A model generated the notes under the pieces. That model was not told the DNA's origin and searched no databases. It worked only from the letters and a program-made list of their open reading frames with translations. DNA of 64,000 nt, from NCBI GenBank assembly GCA_036504235.1, contig DASXVN010000039.1:62001-126000 (forward strand), in the 5' to 3' direction. Positions 34,051 through 42,988 of this stretch are shown in pieces. A program made the position numbers and the translations under genes. This DNA comes from Zipacnadum sp036504235 (GTDB lineage Bacteria; Armatimonadota; Zipacnadia; Zipacnadales; Zipacnadaceae). Each line of letters starts with the position of its first letter. Position 1 is the stretch's first letter.

Positions 34051-36552
34051 CTAGAACTGCAGCACAAGCGTATCCCAGTAGAGCAACTCCGGGACGGTGA
34101 CCGTCAGGTTGCCGCCCTGAGGCGTTGCGGGCAGTGGCGTCCGCAGCGGGAGGCGATCCGGCGAGAGCAGGTAGACCGCTTTCGGCGCTTGGCCGCCGGG
34201 GAGGGCGAAGCTCACCTGCACGTCCTTGAGGAGGGTCGGCGGCGTGGTGCTGCCGATTTCCACGAACTCGGACGCAGGCGAGTTGAGCAGGTGCACGATG
34301 ATCTGCTTGCCCTCCGGCGCGGGGCGCTCGAAGACGTACTTCTGCCACCAGACCTGCGGGGAGCTGACCTTGGTCGCCGCCGCCCACTCCGGCGAGCGGG
34401 CGACCGACGCGTCGTAGAGTAAGTCGGCGTAGCGCGCCGCGAAGTGCAAGTAGGGCGCGTTGGTCTCGATCCCCGGCGCGTTGAACAGGCGCGCCCGCGC
34501 TGCGAAGATCGCGCTCAGCAGGTGCTTGCCGTAGACCTCCCCGGCCAGCCACCAGGGGAAGGCGCCGACCTGGAGGAAGCCGCCGTTCTGGCGCGGGCAC
34601 TCCACCTCGTCGGCGATCATGTCCGCGGCGTCCTGCCAGCGGTGCCAGGGGCTGCCGGGGTCGTGGATGCTGTTGACCGACTCCCAGAGGATGGTGCCGC
34701 CGTCGCGGCAGCACTCGGCGTAGTCGGTGGGCCGAATCCGCCCGTGCTTCTGGTACTCCAGGCCCCAGTTGTAGCCGAAAACCGCGTCCGGGTTGACCTT
34801 GAGCACCAGGCTCTTGACCAGCCGCGTATTCTCAACGCTGAGGCGGTCGCGTTCGGTGGTATTGGGCACCAGCGGCTTGCCCTGGAGGTCGAACAGCTCC
34901 GGTACGCCCATGGTGATGGGGTCACCAGGGCCGCCGACTTGTGGGTGGCCGTCCCAGCGCAGACCGTCAAAGTTGAAGTGCTGGACGCCGGCCGCTACGG
35001 ACTCGGCATGGTACTTGATGGCGTCGCGGTTGGCTAGATTGACGGTGCTGATCTGCAGCCCCGCGCCCTCGTTGGGGAAGCGATTGATGGCGGCCATCAG
35101 GTCCTTGTCGTCGAGGCTGCCGGGATACTCGTTGTAGAACCGCGTCATCAGCTCGTCGAGTTCAGTTTCCACGCCGCCGGTGATCCGACCCTTGCGGTCG
35201 TAGGCCATCCACTCGGGATGCTCCAGCGCCAGCTTGGTGCCGTAGTAGCCGCTCACGTAGGACAGCGAGTACGGTACCACGCCCAGGCCCAGCTCGTGGC
35301 AACTGGTCATCAGGGCCTCAGTCGTCGCGTTGTCGAGGCGGTAGGCGGTGGCGCCGCTCCCCACGAACCACTTGTCAGTATCCGGCACGCATTTCCCGAA
35401 GGTGTCGGCGTTGAAGGCCCAGTACTCCGACAGGGGGATATAGTGGCTGCGCATCATGACGGCATGCCGGCGCGCGGAGATTACGCTGTCCTGGTCCCAG
35501 GTGTAGGAGGCGTAGCCCGCGTACTGGCCGAGTTGGTAGGGATTCTTGCCGACCAGGAAACTCTCGCTTTTGCGGTCGAGCAATTGCCCCTGCGCGTCGC
35601 GCAGCTCGGCGACCAGGTCAAAGCCGTAGAGATTCGCGCCGGGGTCCCAGTCGAAGGAGAGCTCCTTGACCTCGCCGGGAGCCAGGGTCAACGGAGCCTC
35701 CTGCAGCGGAAGCTCCCGGCCCAGGCCGGCCTCCACAAAGGCCTTGAGCGTGACGGTCTGCGGGGTGGCGGAAACCGAGGCGACGCCCACTTGGAGCTTG
35801 ACCTTCTGGCCAGGGCGGGTGAACAGCTTGGCCGGCCAGACCTCGGAGATGACCACCTGGCGCCCGCTGACCGCTTCGGGGGCGGTGGCGTGGGCGGCGA
35901 TCTCCTCCGGGGTCAGGGCGCGCTTGTACATGCGGATCTCGTCCAGGGCGGCGCCTTGGCCGATGATCAGCGGCTTCTTGCTGACGCCCAGCTTGCCGGC
36001 CTCGTCCCAAGACTGCTTGAGTTCGCCGTTGACATAGACCTTGAGCGCCTTCTCGGTCAGCTTTTCGTCGTAGGTCCAGACCACATGCTGCCAAGTGTCG
36101 GGCTGCATGACCTGACCCGTGACGTGGTCGTAGGCCTTGAAGCCGGCCAGGCGGAGATTCATCCCGGCCGGCGGGTCGAAGTACAGGTCGAAGGAGTCAG
36201 CGATAGACCCCCAGTCGAACATGGGAAAGTTGGTCTTCTGGACTCCGCACAAAACCCAGAACTCGATACTGAAGGAGCCGCCGGGGCCTAAGCCGGTGCC
36301 CGGACCCACCTCCACGGTGTCGCCCCGCTCAAACTGCAGGGCGCGGCCCACGCGGCCGGGGACCTGGGTCGGGTTGCCATAGCGGTAGCCGGAGCGCTCC
36401 TGCCCGGAGGCGTCGAAAACCCGGAGGCCGCTGACCTCATCCCCGCTCCAGTACCCGGTCAGGGCCGGATCCACCGGGGGGGCCGCCGCGACCAGACCGG
36501 CGCCGACGAGCATCGCCAAACCGCATACCAGACCGATTAGCCGGTAACGCAT
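34051..36552 (-). CDS. Secreted LamG plus TIM-barrel glycoside-hydrolase-like protein
   Basis: An 833-residue exported protein with a signal peptide (about 22 residues). Residues 30-210 are a LamG/concanavalin-like lectin domain ('GYWSGDEVSG', 'LDEIRMYKRALTPEEIAAH'). A central alpha/beta barrel (about 340-720) contains 'HFNFDGLRWDG' near residue 525, reminiscent of the 'FDGWxxD' nucleophile site of GH66 dextranases, and 'ILWESVNSIHDPG' as a possible acid/base strand. A beta-sandwich ends the protein. I infer a polysaccharide-acting GH66-like enzyme; GH family is uncertain. The ATG at 36552 overlaps the preceding stop codon (TAATG), with GGAGGAA upstream, so it is translationally coupled to the 36552-38315 gene. 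Confidence 0.78.
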   Translation of the reverse strand: MRYRLIGLVCGLAMLVGAGLVAAAPPVDPALTGYWSGDEVSGLRVFDASGQERSGYRYGNPTQVPGRVGRALQFERGDTVEVGPGTGLGPGGSFSIEFWVLCGVQKTNFPMFDWGSIADSFDLYFDPPAGMNLRLAGFKAYDHVTGQVMQPDTWQHVVWTYDEKLTEKALKVYVNGELKQSWDEAGKLGVSKKPLIIGQGAALDEIRMYKRALTPEEIAAHATAPEAVSGRQVVISEVWPAKLFTRPGQKVKLQVGVASVSATPQTVTLKAFVEAGLGRELPLQEAPLTLAPGEVKELSFDWDPGANLYGFDLVAELRDAQGQLLDRKSESFLVGKNPYQLGQYAGYASYTWDQDSVISARRHAVMMRSHYIPLSEYWAFNADTFGKCVPDTDKWFVGSGATAYRLDNATTEALMTSCHELGLGVVPYSLSYVSGYYGTKLALEHPEWMAYDRKGRITGGVETELDELMTRFYNEYPGSLDDKDLMAAINRFPNEGAGLQISTVNLANRDAIKYHAESVAAGVQHFNFDGLRWDGHPQVGGPGDPITMGVPELFDLQGKPLVPNTTERDRLSVENTRLVKSLVLKVNPDAVFGYNWGLEYQKHGRIRPTDYAECCRDGGTILWESVNSIHDPGSPWHRWQDAADMIADEVECPRQNGGFLQVGAFPWWLAGEVYGKHLLSAIFAARARLFNAPGIETNAPYLHFAARYADLLYDASVARSPEWAAATKVSSPQVWWQKYVFERPAPEGKQIIVHLLNSPASEFVEIGSTTPPTLLKDVQVSFALPGGQAPKAVYLLSPDRLPLRTPLPATPQGGNLTVTVPELLYWDTLVLQF

Positions 36553-38315
36553 TACCAATTCCTCCCTCGGCGGAGATAGTCAATCACCGCATACATGACC
36601 TTGGGCCAGTCGCGCCACTCCCAGAAAGGCTGCTTGCCCGCCGCGGGCTTGCCCAGGATCGTGCCGGTGCAGGCGGCCACCCGGCCCTGTCCGAAGCTGC
36701 CCACCACCAGGAACGGTTGGTCGCCGACTTTGAGCACCGGCTTGGCCCCGGGGCGCAACTCGACGCGGTGCAGCCACAGGCACTGCGGCGCGGGGGTCCA
36801 GGCGAGGTTGCTGGGCAGAGCCACGCCCTTGGCGGGCTGCAGCGCCGAGGCGGCGCCGGTGGCGGCGAGGTCCCAGGTGTCGGTGACCTTCACCGGGAGC
36901 ACGTCCTCCAGGAAGCTGCGGGCGATGCCGCCCCGGCCATAGCCGTAATAGCCGCCGGTGATCAGCAGGCCGCCGCCGGCCTCCACGAACTGGCGCAGCG
37001 CCTGCCGCCCCATGAAGCCCAGCGCGTCGGCGGGCACGTCGGCCAGGATGACCACGCTGTAGGGAGCCAAATCGGCCACCCGCTGCGGGAAGTCGGGCTT
37101 GAGTCGCGGCTGCCCGCCCGCTCCGGTGTAAAAGTAGCGCACGTCTACCGGCTGGCCCCCGGCGATCCGGAGGGCCGACTCCAGGTGCCAATAGGGCTCG
37201 CCGAGGCCGTGGCAGACCAGGGCGCCAGTGCCGATCTTGACGCCGGTTGCGCTCTGGGGCAGGCCGTAGAGGCTAACCCAGTCCAGATCGGTGAGCAGTT
37301 TCTCCTCCTGCACCTTCACACCGTCCAGCGTCGTGTCGGTGATTCCGCTCCAGGTCACCAGATACTGCAGGCCGCCGAGTGGCGAGCGGATGAACTCCAC
37401 CGGGAACTCCTGGTACTCGTTGGGCCGGGCGAAGTCCGTTGCCAAGATCGTGCGGGCGGCGGTCTGGCTGACGTCCACCAGGTTGTCGCCGGTGATGTTG
37501 AAGACGACCACCGGCTTGGCGATAGTGTTATCGGCGATCTTCAAGCGCAGGACAGCGCGGTACAGGCCCGGCTCCTGGTCCGAGATGAGCGGACCGCTGA
37601 TCTTGCCACCTGGCTGGTGCTTGCCGACGCGCAGGTCCCAGGCGCGGCCGGTGGTGCTCTGGGGGTCGGTGATCTGGTCGCCACCCACGCCGAAGGTGGC
37701 GGAAGCGTAGAAACGGCTGTTCGCCCCCGGTTCCGGCGGCTGATAGTCGGTGAGGCGCAGGCCGTCAAACTGCAGCGTGGCCGGGTTCTTCTCCGAGGTA
37801 ACGACGTGAATCGTCAGCACCACGGACGCGGCCTCGGCGGGCGCGCGGACCACGAAGTGCCCGACTTGCCACTTGCCCGCAGCATAGGAGCCGGCGACCG
37901 GGACCATGTATTCCTGCGCCCCGGGCAAGCCGGCGCCGTCGGCTTTGCGGAAGTTCCAGTAGATCTGCGCATCGGCGCCCTTGGGCCAGACGGCGGGGCC
38001 CTGAGCCCAGAAGACCAGCAGGTAGGTCTTGCCCCCAGTCACCGGGGCCACCGGGGAGGTCGCCCAGACGTTACCGTTGTCCGCGCCCAGCGACTGCGCG
38101 GTCAGTTGCAGCGAGTTGTTGCCGGCCATGCCGGGGGCGACACCCATCTGGCCGTCGCCGCTCTTGGTCCAGCCGGTGGGCAGGCCGCCCGCCACCTGCT
38201 CGAAGTCACCGTTGGGTAGCAAGTTGACGGGCTGCTCCTGCGCGCCGGCCGGCCCGACCCAGCAAATCACCACCAGCCAGGTACACAGCAACCGAAGAGG
38301 CAAACCGGTCTTCAT
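36552..38315 (-). CDS. Secreted protein with inactive GATase-like domain (2)
   Basis: A 587-residue exported protein (signal peptide to about 26, AGAQ). Residues 30-200 look like a carbohydrate-binding jelly roll ('NLLPNGDFEQVAGGLPTGW', the CBM4/9-like opening). The C-terminal part, from about 400, is a GATase-like fold: 'YSVVILADVPADALG', 'FVEAGGGLLITGGYYGYGRGG', then 'PFLVVGSFGQGRVAA' and 'FWEWRDWPKVM'. The nucleophile Cys is replaced by Tyr, as in PF07090 proteins. It is the first gene of an operon with the LamG/TIM-barrel gene (overlap by one base) and the gene at 32167, which shares its C-terminal region. It may form a surface binding partner for the hydrolase; this is inference. Confidence 0.8.
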   Translation of the reverse strand: MKTGLPLRLLCTWLVVICWVGPAGAQEQPVNLLPNGDFEQVAGGLPTGWTKSGDGQMGVAPGMAGNNSLQLTAQSLGADNGNVWATSPVAPVTGGKTYLLVFWAQGPAVWPKGADAQIYWNFRKADGAGLPGAQEYMVPVAGSYAAGKWQVGHFVVRAPAEAASVVLTIHVVTSEKNPATLQFDGLRLTDYQPPEPGANSRFYASATFGVGGDQITDPQSTTGRAWDLRVGKHQPGGKISGPLISDQEPGLYRAVLRLKIADNTIAKPVVVFNITGDNLVDVSQTAARTILATDFARPNEYQEFPVEFIRSPLGGLQYLVTWSGITDTTLDGVKVQEEKLLTDLDWVSLYGLPQSATGVKIGTGALVCHGLGEPYWHLESALRIAGGQPVDVRYFYTGAGGQPRLKPDFPQRVADLAPYSVVILADVPADALGFMGRQALRQFVEAGGGLLITGGYYGYGRGGIARSFLEDVLPVKVTDTWDLAATGAASALQPAKGVALPSNLAWTPAPQCLWLHRVELRPGAKPVLKVGDQPFLVVGSFGQGRVAACTGTILGKPAAGKQPFWEWRDWPKVMYAVIDYLRRGRNW

Positions 38316-38474
38316 GACGTGACCCTCCCGACCTACGAACGGCAGACTATGCTACCTCGCGTTTGCGCCTTGTGACTTTCACCGCGCGGGCTGAGGCCTC
38401 CTTCCCCGCCCTCGAACGTTTAGGCTCCGCCCAGCGTCCTTGGGGAGTAAATCCCCGCTCAGGAGGCGGTCCCG

Positions 38475-39386
38475 ATGGCTAGTGATACCCGCTGCGTGGC
38501 GAAGGTCTGGAAGTCCCGGCCTACTCTGGAGGGCGCGGGCGTACATCTCAAGCGCGCTTTCGGCTACTCCGAGGTCCCGCAACTGGACCCCTTCCTGCTG
38601 CTGGATGACTTTCACAGTGACGACCCACGCCACTATCTGGCCGGCTTCCCCTGGCATCCACACCGGGGCATCGAGACGATCACCTACATGCGCGAGGGCC
38701 GGGTGGAGCACGGGGACAGCATGGGCAACTCCGGCGTGATCACCCCCGGCGACGTGCAGTGGATGACCGCGGGCCGCGGGATCGTCCACCAGGAGATGCC
38801 GAAGGGCGACGAGAGCAACCGGATGTGGGGGATGCAACTGTGGGCGAATCTCCCCGCCGCGCAAAAAATGATGCCGCCGCGCTACCGCGGGATCACTCAC
38901 GAGGAGATTCCCGAAGCGGTCCTCGACTCCGGGGCCCGCGTCAAGGTGATCTGCGGCACGGTGGGCGGCGTGAGCGGGCCGGTCACGGATGTCGTGACCG
39001 ACCCGGAGTACCTGGACGTGACGCTGCCGCCGGGGACGAGTTTCCGCCACACCGTCCCGGAGGGCCACACGGTGCTGGCCTACGTGCTGGAGGGCGCGGC
39101 GCATTTCGACCGGCACCGCGAACCCTTCGCGCACGAGGTGGTGCCGGAGGCGTACTTCGAGCCGCATCCTGAGGGCGCGTTCGGGGTCGAGAACCTGATT
39201 CTCTACCAGCGCTCCGGCGGCGACGTGGTCATCACCACCGAGGACACCGCAGCGCAGTTCCTGCTGATCTCCGGCCGCCCACTAGGCGAGCCGGTGGCTT
39301 GGTACGGCCCCATCGTGATGAACACGCAGGAGGAGTTGCGGGTCGCCTTTGAGGAGTACGAGAAGGGGACTTTCCTAAAGACGTAG
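38475..39386 (+). CDS. Pirin-family cupin protein
   Basis: A 303-residue bicupin with the pirin metal site 'PWHPHRGIETITYM' (His, His) plus 'EHGDSMGNSG' and 'IVHQEMP' (His, Glu), and the C-terminal 'GAAHFDRH' cupin. Pirins bind Fe or other metals and include quercetinases and redox-sensing regulators; which applies here cannot be told from sequence. ATG has AGGAGG 8 bases upstream. Convergent with the MATE gene across two repeat palindromes. Confidence 0.92.
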   Translation: MASDTRCVAKVWKSRPTLEGAGVHLKRAFGYSEVPQLDPFLLLDDFHSDDPRHYLAGFPWHPHRGIETITYMREGRVEHGDSMGNSGVITPGDVQWMTAGRGIVHQEMPKGDESNRMWGMQLWANLPAAQKMMPPRYRGITHEEIPEAVLDSGARVKVICGTVGGVSGPVTDVVTDPEYLDVTLPPGTSFRHTVPEGHTVLAYVLEGAAHFDRHREPFAHEVVPEAYFEPHPEGAFGVENLILYQRSGGDVVITTEDTAAQFLLISGRPLGEPVAWYGPIVMNTQEELRVAFEEYEKGTFLKT

Positions 39387-39442
39387 GGGGCTCGCCGACA
39401 CACACGCCCGTTCGATAGCTGCCGTGTGTAGGGCACGGGAGG

Positions 39443-39478
39443 CCTCACCCCCGGCCCCTCTCCTGGCAGGAGAGGGGG
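39443..39478. repeat. CCCTCTCC palindrome repeat (copy 1)
   Basis: CCTCACCCCCGGCCCCTCTCC followed by GGAGAGGGGG; a perfect inner stem around CCCCTCTCCTGnCAGGAGAGGGG. It stands between convergent genes and can serve as a bidirectional terminator. Similar palindromes occur at 39517 and 55999. Confidence 0.65.
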
Positions 39479-39516
39479 TAACGGCAACGGCAGACGGCGG
39501 GGCAACTTAACCGGGT

Positions 39517-39556
39517 GATTCCCTCTCCCTTTAGGGAGGGGGTTAGGGGGTAGGGA
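39517..39556. repeat. CCCTCTCC palindrome repeat (copy 2)
   Basis: Degenerate copy: CCCTCTCCCTTTAGGGAGGG followed by GGTTAGGGGGTAGGG, the reverse orientation of the outer arm of copy 1. It lies just before the 3' end of the MATE gene. Confidence 0.6.
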
Positions 39557-39565
39557 CGTTCTCCC

Positions 39566-40972
39566 CTACTCCTCGACCGCCAACTCGCCCTCCCCCGCTA
39601 CCAAAGCTGCCTCCGCCTCGGAGGCGCGCGTCGGCGGGAAGCGGCGGACTATGTAGCCGAGGAACCCGGCGCTCACCACAAAGGCCAGAGCATCGGCTAC
39701 CGGCCCCGCGGCGAAGGCGCCGCCCACCCCGTAGCGTGCCGAGAGCAGATAGATCCCCGGCAGGAGGAAGATAAGTTGGCGGGTGAGAGACAGCAGCAGC
39801 GCCGAGGGCCCGTGCCCCATGCCTTGCAGCGCCGAGATGAACATCGCCTGCGGTCCCAGGAGGAACAGCGTCAGCACCGTTAGGCGCAGGGCGAGTACGG
39901 TGAGCCGCTCCAACTCCGGGTCCCGGGTGAAGATGTGCGTCATGGCCCGCGCCCCTAGCCACAGCGCCGCCTCCAGCACCAGGCCCAGGGCGGCCGTGCC
40001 CAGGGCGGCGATCTTCACCGCCTGCCACATCCGGTGGTACTGCCGCGCCCCGTAGTTGAAGCCCACGATGGGCAGCAGCCCCTGTGAGGTGCCGAAAATA
40101 GGCATCGCCACCAGAAAGAGCAGCCGCGAATTGATGCCGTAAGCGGCGAGGGCGGCGGTGCCATATCCGCCCAGGACGCCGTTGTACAGCGACACGACGA
40201 TGCTGCCGGTCACCTGCATGGCAAAAGCCGGCGCCCCCACCTGGAAGATATCCCGCATGACGCCGAAATGAGGACGCAGGTGGCGCAGGTGCACGGTGTA
40301 GCCGCCCCGAGGACTCCACAGGTAGACGAGCGCGATCAGGGCGGCGAGGAACTGCGAGAGCGCTGTGGCCAGCCCTAACCCGGTCACGCCCAAGCGCGGG
40401 GCGCCCCACAGGCCGAGGATGAACAGCGGCGCGAAGATCGCGTTGAGTACCGCGGAGGTGCTCATGGTAATGGTCGGAAACAGGGTGTTGCCGGTGCCCC
40501 GGTACAGGCCGCTGCTGGCCATGAGGAAGATCACCCAGGGAACGCCCAGGGCCACCGCGTGCAGGTAGTCGCGCGCCAGACCCTCCACCGCGGGTGTCGC
40601 ACCGAAAAGCTTCACAATGGGCAGCGAGAACAGCAGGGCCAACACCAGGAGCACCGGTCCGGCGACCCCGGCGATCAGCAGGGTCTGGCCGGCGGCGCGA
40701 TTGGCCTGCTCTCCCCGGCCTTCCCCAAAGCGCCGCGAGACCAGTGAAGAAACGCCCACGCCGGTTCCGACGCCGATAGCGCCCACTATCATCTGCCAGG
40801 GAAACACGACGGTCAGCGCGGCCACCGCGTCCTCCCCGAGCCGGGCTGCCCAGTAGGTGTCGATAAGGTTGTACAGCGCCATCACGACTAGCCCGGCGAT
40901 GGCGGGTACGCTCATTTTAACAAGAAGCGGACCTAGGGGCGCGACGCCCAGGTCCGCGGTACGTTTTTGCAT
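39566..40972 (-). CDS. MATE-family multidrug/toxin efflux transporter
   Basis: A 468-residue integral membrane protein with about 12 helices. The MatE signatures appear in both halves, for example 'SVPAIAGLVVMALYNLIDTYW', 'GVSSLVSRRFGEG', 'GTGNTLFPT' and 'GTSQGLLPIVGFNYGA'. These proteins export organic cations or toxins in exchange for Na+ or H+. Ala/Gly/Leu-rich throughout. Transcribed from a good promoter at 41031-41059, divergent from the DUF4838 gene. The substrate is unknown. Confidence 0.93.
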   Translation of the reverse strand: MQKRTADLGVAPLGPLLVKMSVPAIAGLVVMALYNLIDTYWAARLGEDAVAALTVVFPWQMIVGAIGVGTGVGVSSLVSRRFGEGRGEQANRAAGQTLLIAGVAGPVLLVLALLFSLPIVKLFGATPAVEGLARDYLHAVALGVPWVIFLMASSGLYRGTGNTLFPTITMSTSAVLNAIFAPLFILGLWGAPRLGVTGLGLATALSQFLAALIALVYLWSPRGGYTVHLRHLRPHFGVMRDIFQVGAPAFAMQVTGSIVVSLYNGVLGGYGTAALAAYGINSRLLFLVAMPIFGTSQGLLPIVGFNYGARQYHRMWQAVKIAALGTAALGLVLEAALWLGARAMTHIFTRDPELERLTVLALRLTVLTLFLLGPQAMFISALQGMGHGPSALLLSLTRQLIFLLPGIYLLSARYGVGGAFAAGPVADALAFVVSAGFLGYIVRRFPPTRASEAEAALVAGEGELAVEE

Positions 40973-41030
40973 GACTCTTTGACCCCAATTCAGGAAGGTG
41001 CCGCGTCGGCAACCTCCGACCGGCTAGTAG

Positions 41031-41059
41031 AGTCTACGCAGGTGCGCCCGCCGCGTCAA
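41031..41059 (-). promoter_or_regulatory. Promoter of the MATE gene
   Basis: Minus strand TTGACG (41059-41054), 17-base spacer, TAGACT (41036-41031). Predicted start about 52 nt ahead of the MATE ATG (40972). Its -35 lies 8 bases from that of the divergent promoter. Confidence 0.65.
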
Positions 41060-41067
41060 ATCGGCGC

Positions 41068-41096
41068 TTGACGCCCCGCCGACCCGGCATTACAAT
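41068..41096 (+). promoter_or_regulatory. Promoter of the DUF4838/GH95 genes
   Basis: TTGACG (41068-41073), 17-base spacer, TACAAT (41091-41096). Predicted start about 40 nt ahead of the ATG at 41144. Confidence 0.75.
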
Positions 41097-41143
41097 CCGC
41101 TGGTCTCACCAGCGTCCCCATTCTCTCCCCGCGAGGTTATCTC

Positions 41144-42946
41144 ATGGCCGACAACCTGACTCTCCAGCGCGGTCCCGACCTGGCTCCCCCCGCCCGCCAG
41201 GCGCTGCTCGTTCTCGATGAGTTTCTCACCCACCAGACCGGGCGCCAGCCCCGCCGGCAGGCCACCCTGAAGGGCAGCCACGCTATCGTCATCGGCGAGG
41301 GCAGCGAGCAGGCGGCGGCCGGCGCTCTGCGCCAAGTCCGCGACGACGGCTACGCGCTGGCGCCCTCCGGGTCCGGCCTGCTGCTGGTGGCGCGCAACCC
41401 CAAGGGCCTCCTCAACGCGGCCTACGGCTATCTCGCGCACTGTGGAGTCCTCTGGCCGGCTCCCGACGAGGAAATCCTGCCCCGGCCCGGCAAGCTGGTC
41501 TTCCCCACCGAGTTAGTCTTGCGCAATCCGGCCTTCCCCCGGCGGGGCATCTTCCACTCGCAGCCGCCCGCGGAGTTCGCCCGCTGGTGTGAGTGGTACG
41601 CCCGGCTGGGCTTCAATGAGATGTCCGCCCACGGCGGAGCCGAGGGGTGGGCGGGCTTCTGCAAGGTGGCCGAACGCTTTGGCATGACCCTGGAGCACGG
41701 CGGCCACGGCCTCTCGAGCTTCGTCCCTCGGGAGTTGTTTGGCGAGCATCCCGACTACTTCCGCACTCTGCAGCCGCCCGATTTTGACCGCACCCGCCTG
41801 TCGGACAGCAATATCTGCACCGGCAGCCCCGGCGCGATGAAACTCGTCAAGGCCAACGCCAAGCGCTGGGTGCGCCAGCTCCCCGGGGCCCGCGTCTACC
41901 ACCTGTGGGCGGACGATCTCCCCGCCGGCGGCTGGTGCTACTGTTCCCGCTGCATGGGGCTGACCCCGCAGGATCAGGCCGTGCTGGCCAACAACCAGCT
42001 TGCCGAGGGCGTATGCGAGGCCGATCCGGACGCCAAGGTCGCCGCCATCTGGTACCACGATACCCTGGAAACTCCCCTGCTGGTGAAGCCGCACGAGGCT
42101 CTGGAACCGCTCTTCGCGCCCCGCGAGCGCTGCTACGGCCACGCCCTGGACGACCCCACCTGCGCGCGCAACGCCTGGCACCGCCAGCGACTGGAGAAGA
42201 CCCTGGACTACTTCGGGCGGCGCGACTGGAACCTGTTCGAGTACTACTCCGACTACATCCTGTTCCGGGCCATGCTCCCGGTCATGCCGGAGATCGTGGC
42301 TCAGGACCTGCGCTACTACAAGTCGCAGGGCCTGATGGCGGCTCAGCACCTGCTGGTCGGCACCGTCGTCGGCCTGCTGCTGAACCTGCACGTCTTCGCC
42401 CAGCAGACCTGGGACCTGGATGCCGACCCCTGGGAGCCGCTGCGCAAGCTGGCCGCGGGCACGCCGGGGCTGCTCAAGGCCTGGAAGCTGCAGGCGAAGG
42501 CCTCGGCCCGCTGGCTGCCGATCTGCGACTGGCCCATTGAGCGGTACTTCGACTACCGCTTCCTGATTGAGGTCCCGCCCGCCGCCGCCGCGAAGTACGC
42601 GAAGCAAACCCTCCGCGCCGCGGAGGAGCTGGAGCAGGCGGAGGCCCTGCTGCCCGCCGACCTCCCGGCCTGGGCAGAGCGTGAGCGACTGGCGTTCGCG
42701 ACCAGCGCCGGAATCTGCCGCCAGATGAGCGCTCAGATCACCATGCTGGGCGAGTTGGGCCGCTGCTCGGCCGGGGAGAAACGCGGCGCGGAGGCCAAAG
42801 CGGCCTACCGGGAGGCGCTACGCGCTGCCGGCCCGGTAGGTAAGGCTTTCCAGAAGGCCGACATGCCGGAGGCCTATTTCTTCGGTCTGGAGAAGCTGCT
42901 CGAGACCATCTGGAAAGAGAAGGTCACCGGCGCCGCCTGCAAATAG
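41144..42946 (+). CDS. DUF4838-family protein
   Basis: A 600-residue protein without signal peptide. An N-terminal segment (1-130) resembles the GH67/GH20 N-terminal alpha/beta domain ('IVIGEGSE', 'LLNAAYGYL'), followed by a barrel-like core. The motif 'GGWCYCSRC' (C-x-C-x2-C) is the DUF4838 hallmark, and 'YHLWADDLP' precedes it. C-terminal helices follow. DUF4838 proteins are thought to be glycoside hydrolases (alpha-glucuronidase-like), but the reaction is unproven. It starts 42 bases upstream of the GH95-like gene on the same strand, so they likely form one transcription unit from the 41068 promoter. Confidence 0.85.
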   Translation: MADNLTLQRGPDLAPPARQALLVLDEFLTHQTGRQPRRQATLKGSHAIVIGEGSEQAAAGALRQVRDDGYALAPSGSGLLLVARNPKGLLNAAYGYLAHCGVLWPAPDEEILPRPGKLVFPTELVLRNPAFPRRGIFHSQPPAEFARWCEWYARLGFNEMSAHGGAEGWAGFCKVAERFGMTLEHGGHGLSSFVPRELFGEHPDYFRTLQPPDFDRTRLSDSNICTGSPGAMKLVKANAKRWVRQLPGARVYHLWADDLPAGGWCYCSRCMGLTPQDQAVLANNQLAEGVCEADPDAKVAAIWYHDTLETPLLVKPHEALEPLFAPRERCYGHALDDPTCARNAWHRQRLEKTLDYFGRRDWNLFEYYSDYILFRAMLPVMPEIVAQDLRYYKSQGLMAAQHLLVGTVVGLLLNLHVFAQQTWDLDADPWEPLRKLAAGTPGLLKAWKLQAKASARWLPICDWPIERYFDYRFLIEVPPAAAAKYAKQTLRAAEELEQAEALLPADLPAWAERERLAFATSAGICRQMSAQITMLGELGRCSAGEKRGAEAKAAYREALRAAGPVGKAFQKADMPEAYFFGLEKLLETIWKEKVTGAACK

Positions 42947-42988
42947 CCCCCCGCCGCCGAAAACTGAAGCTCCAGGAGGCCGGTGGTT

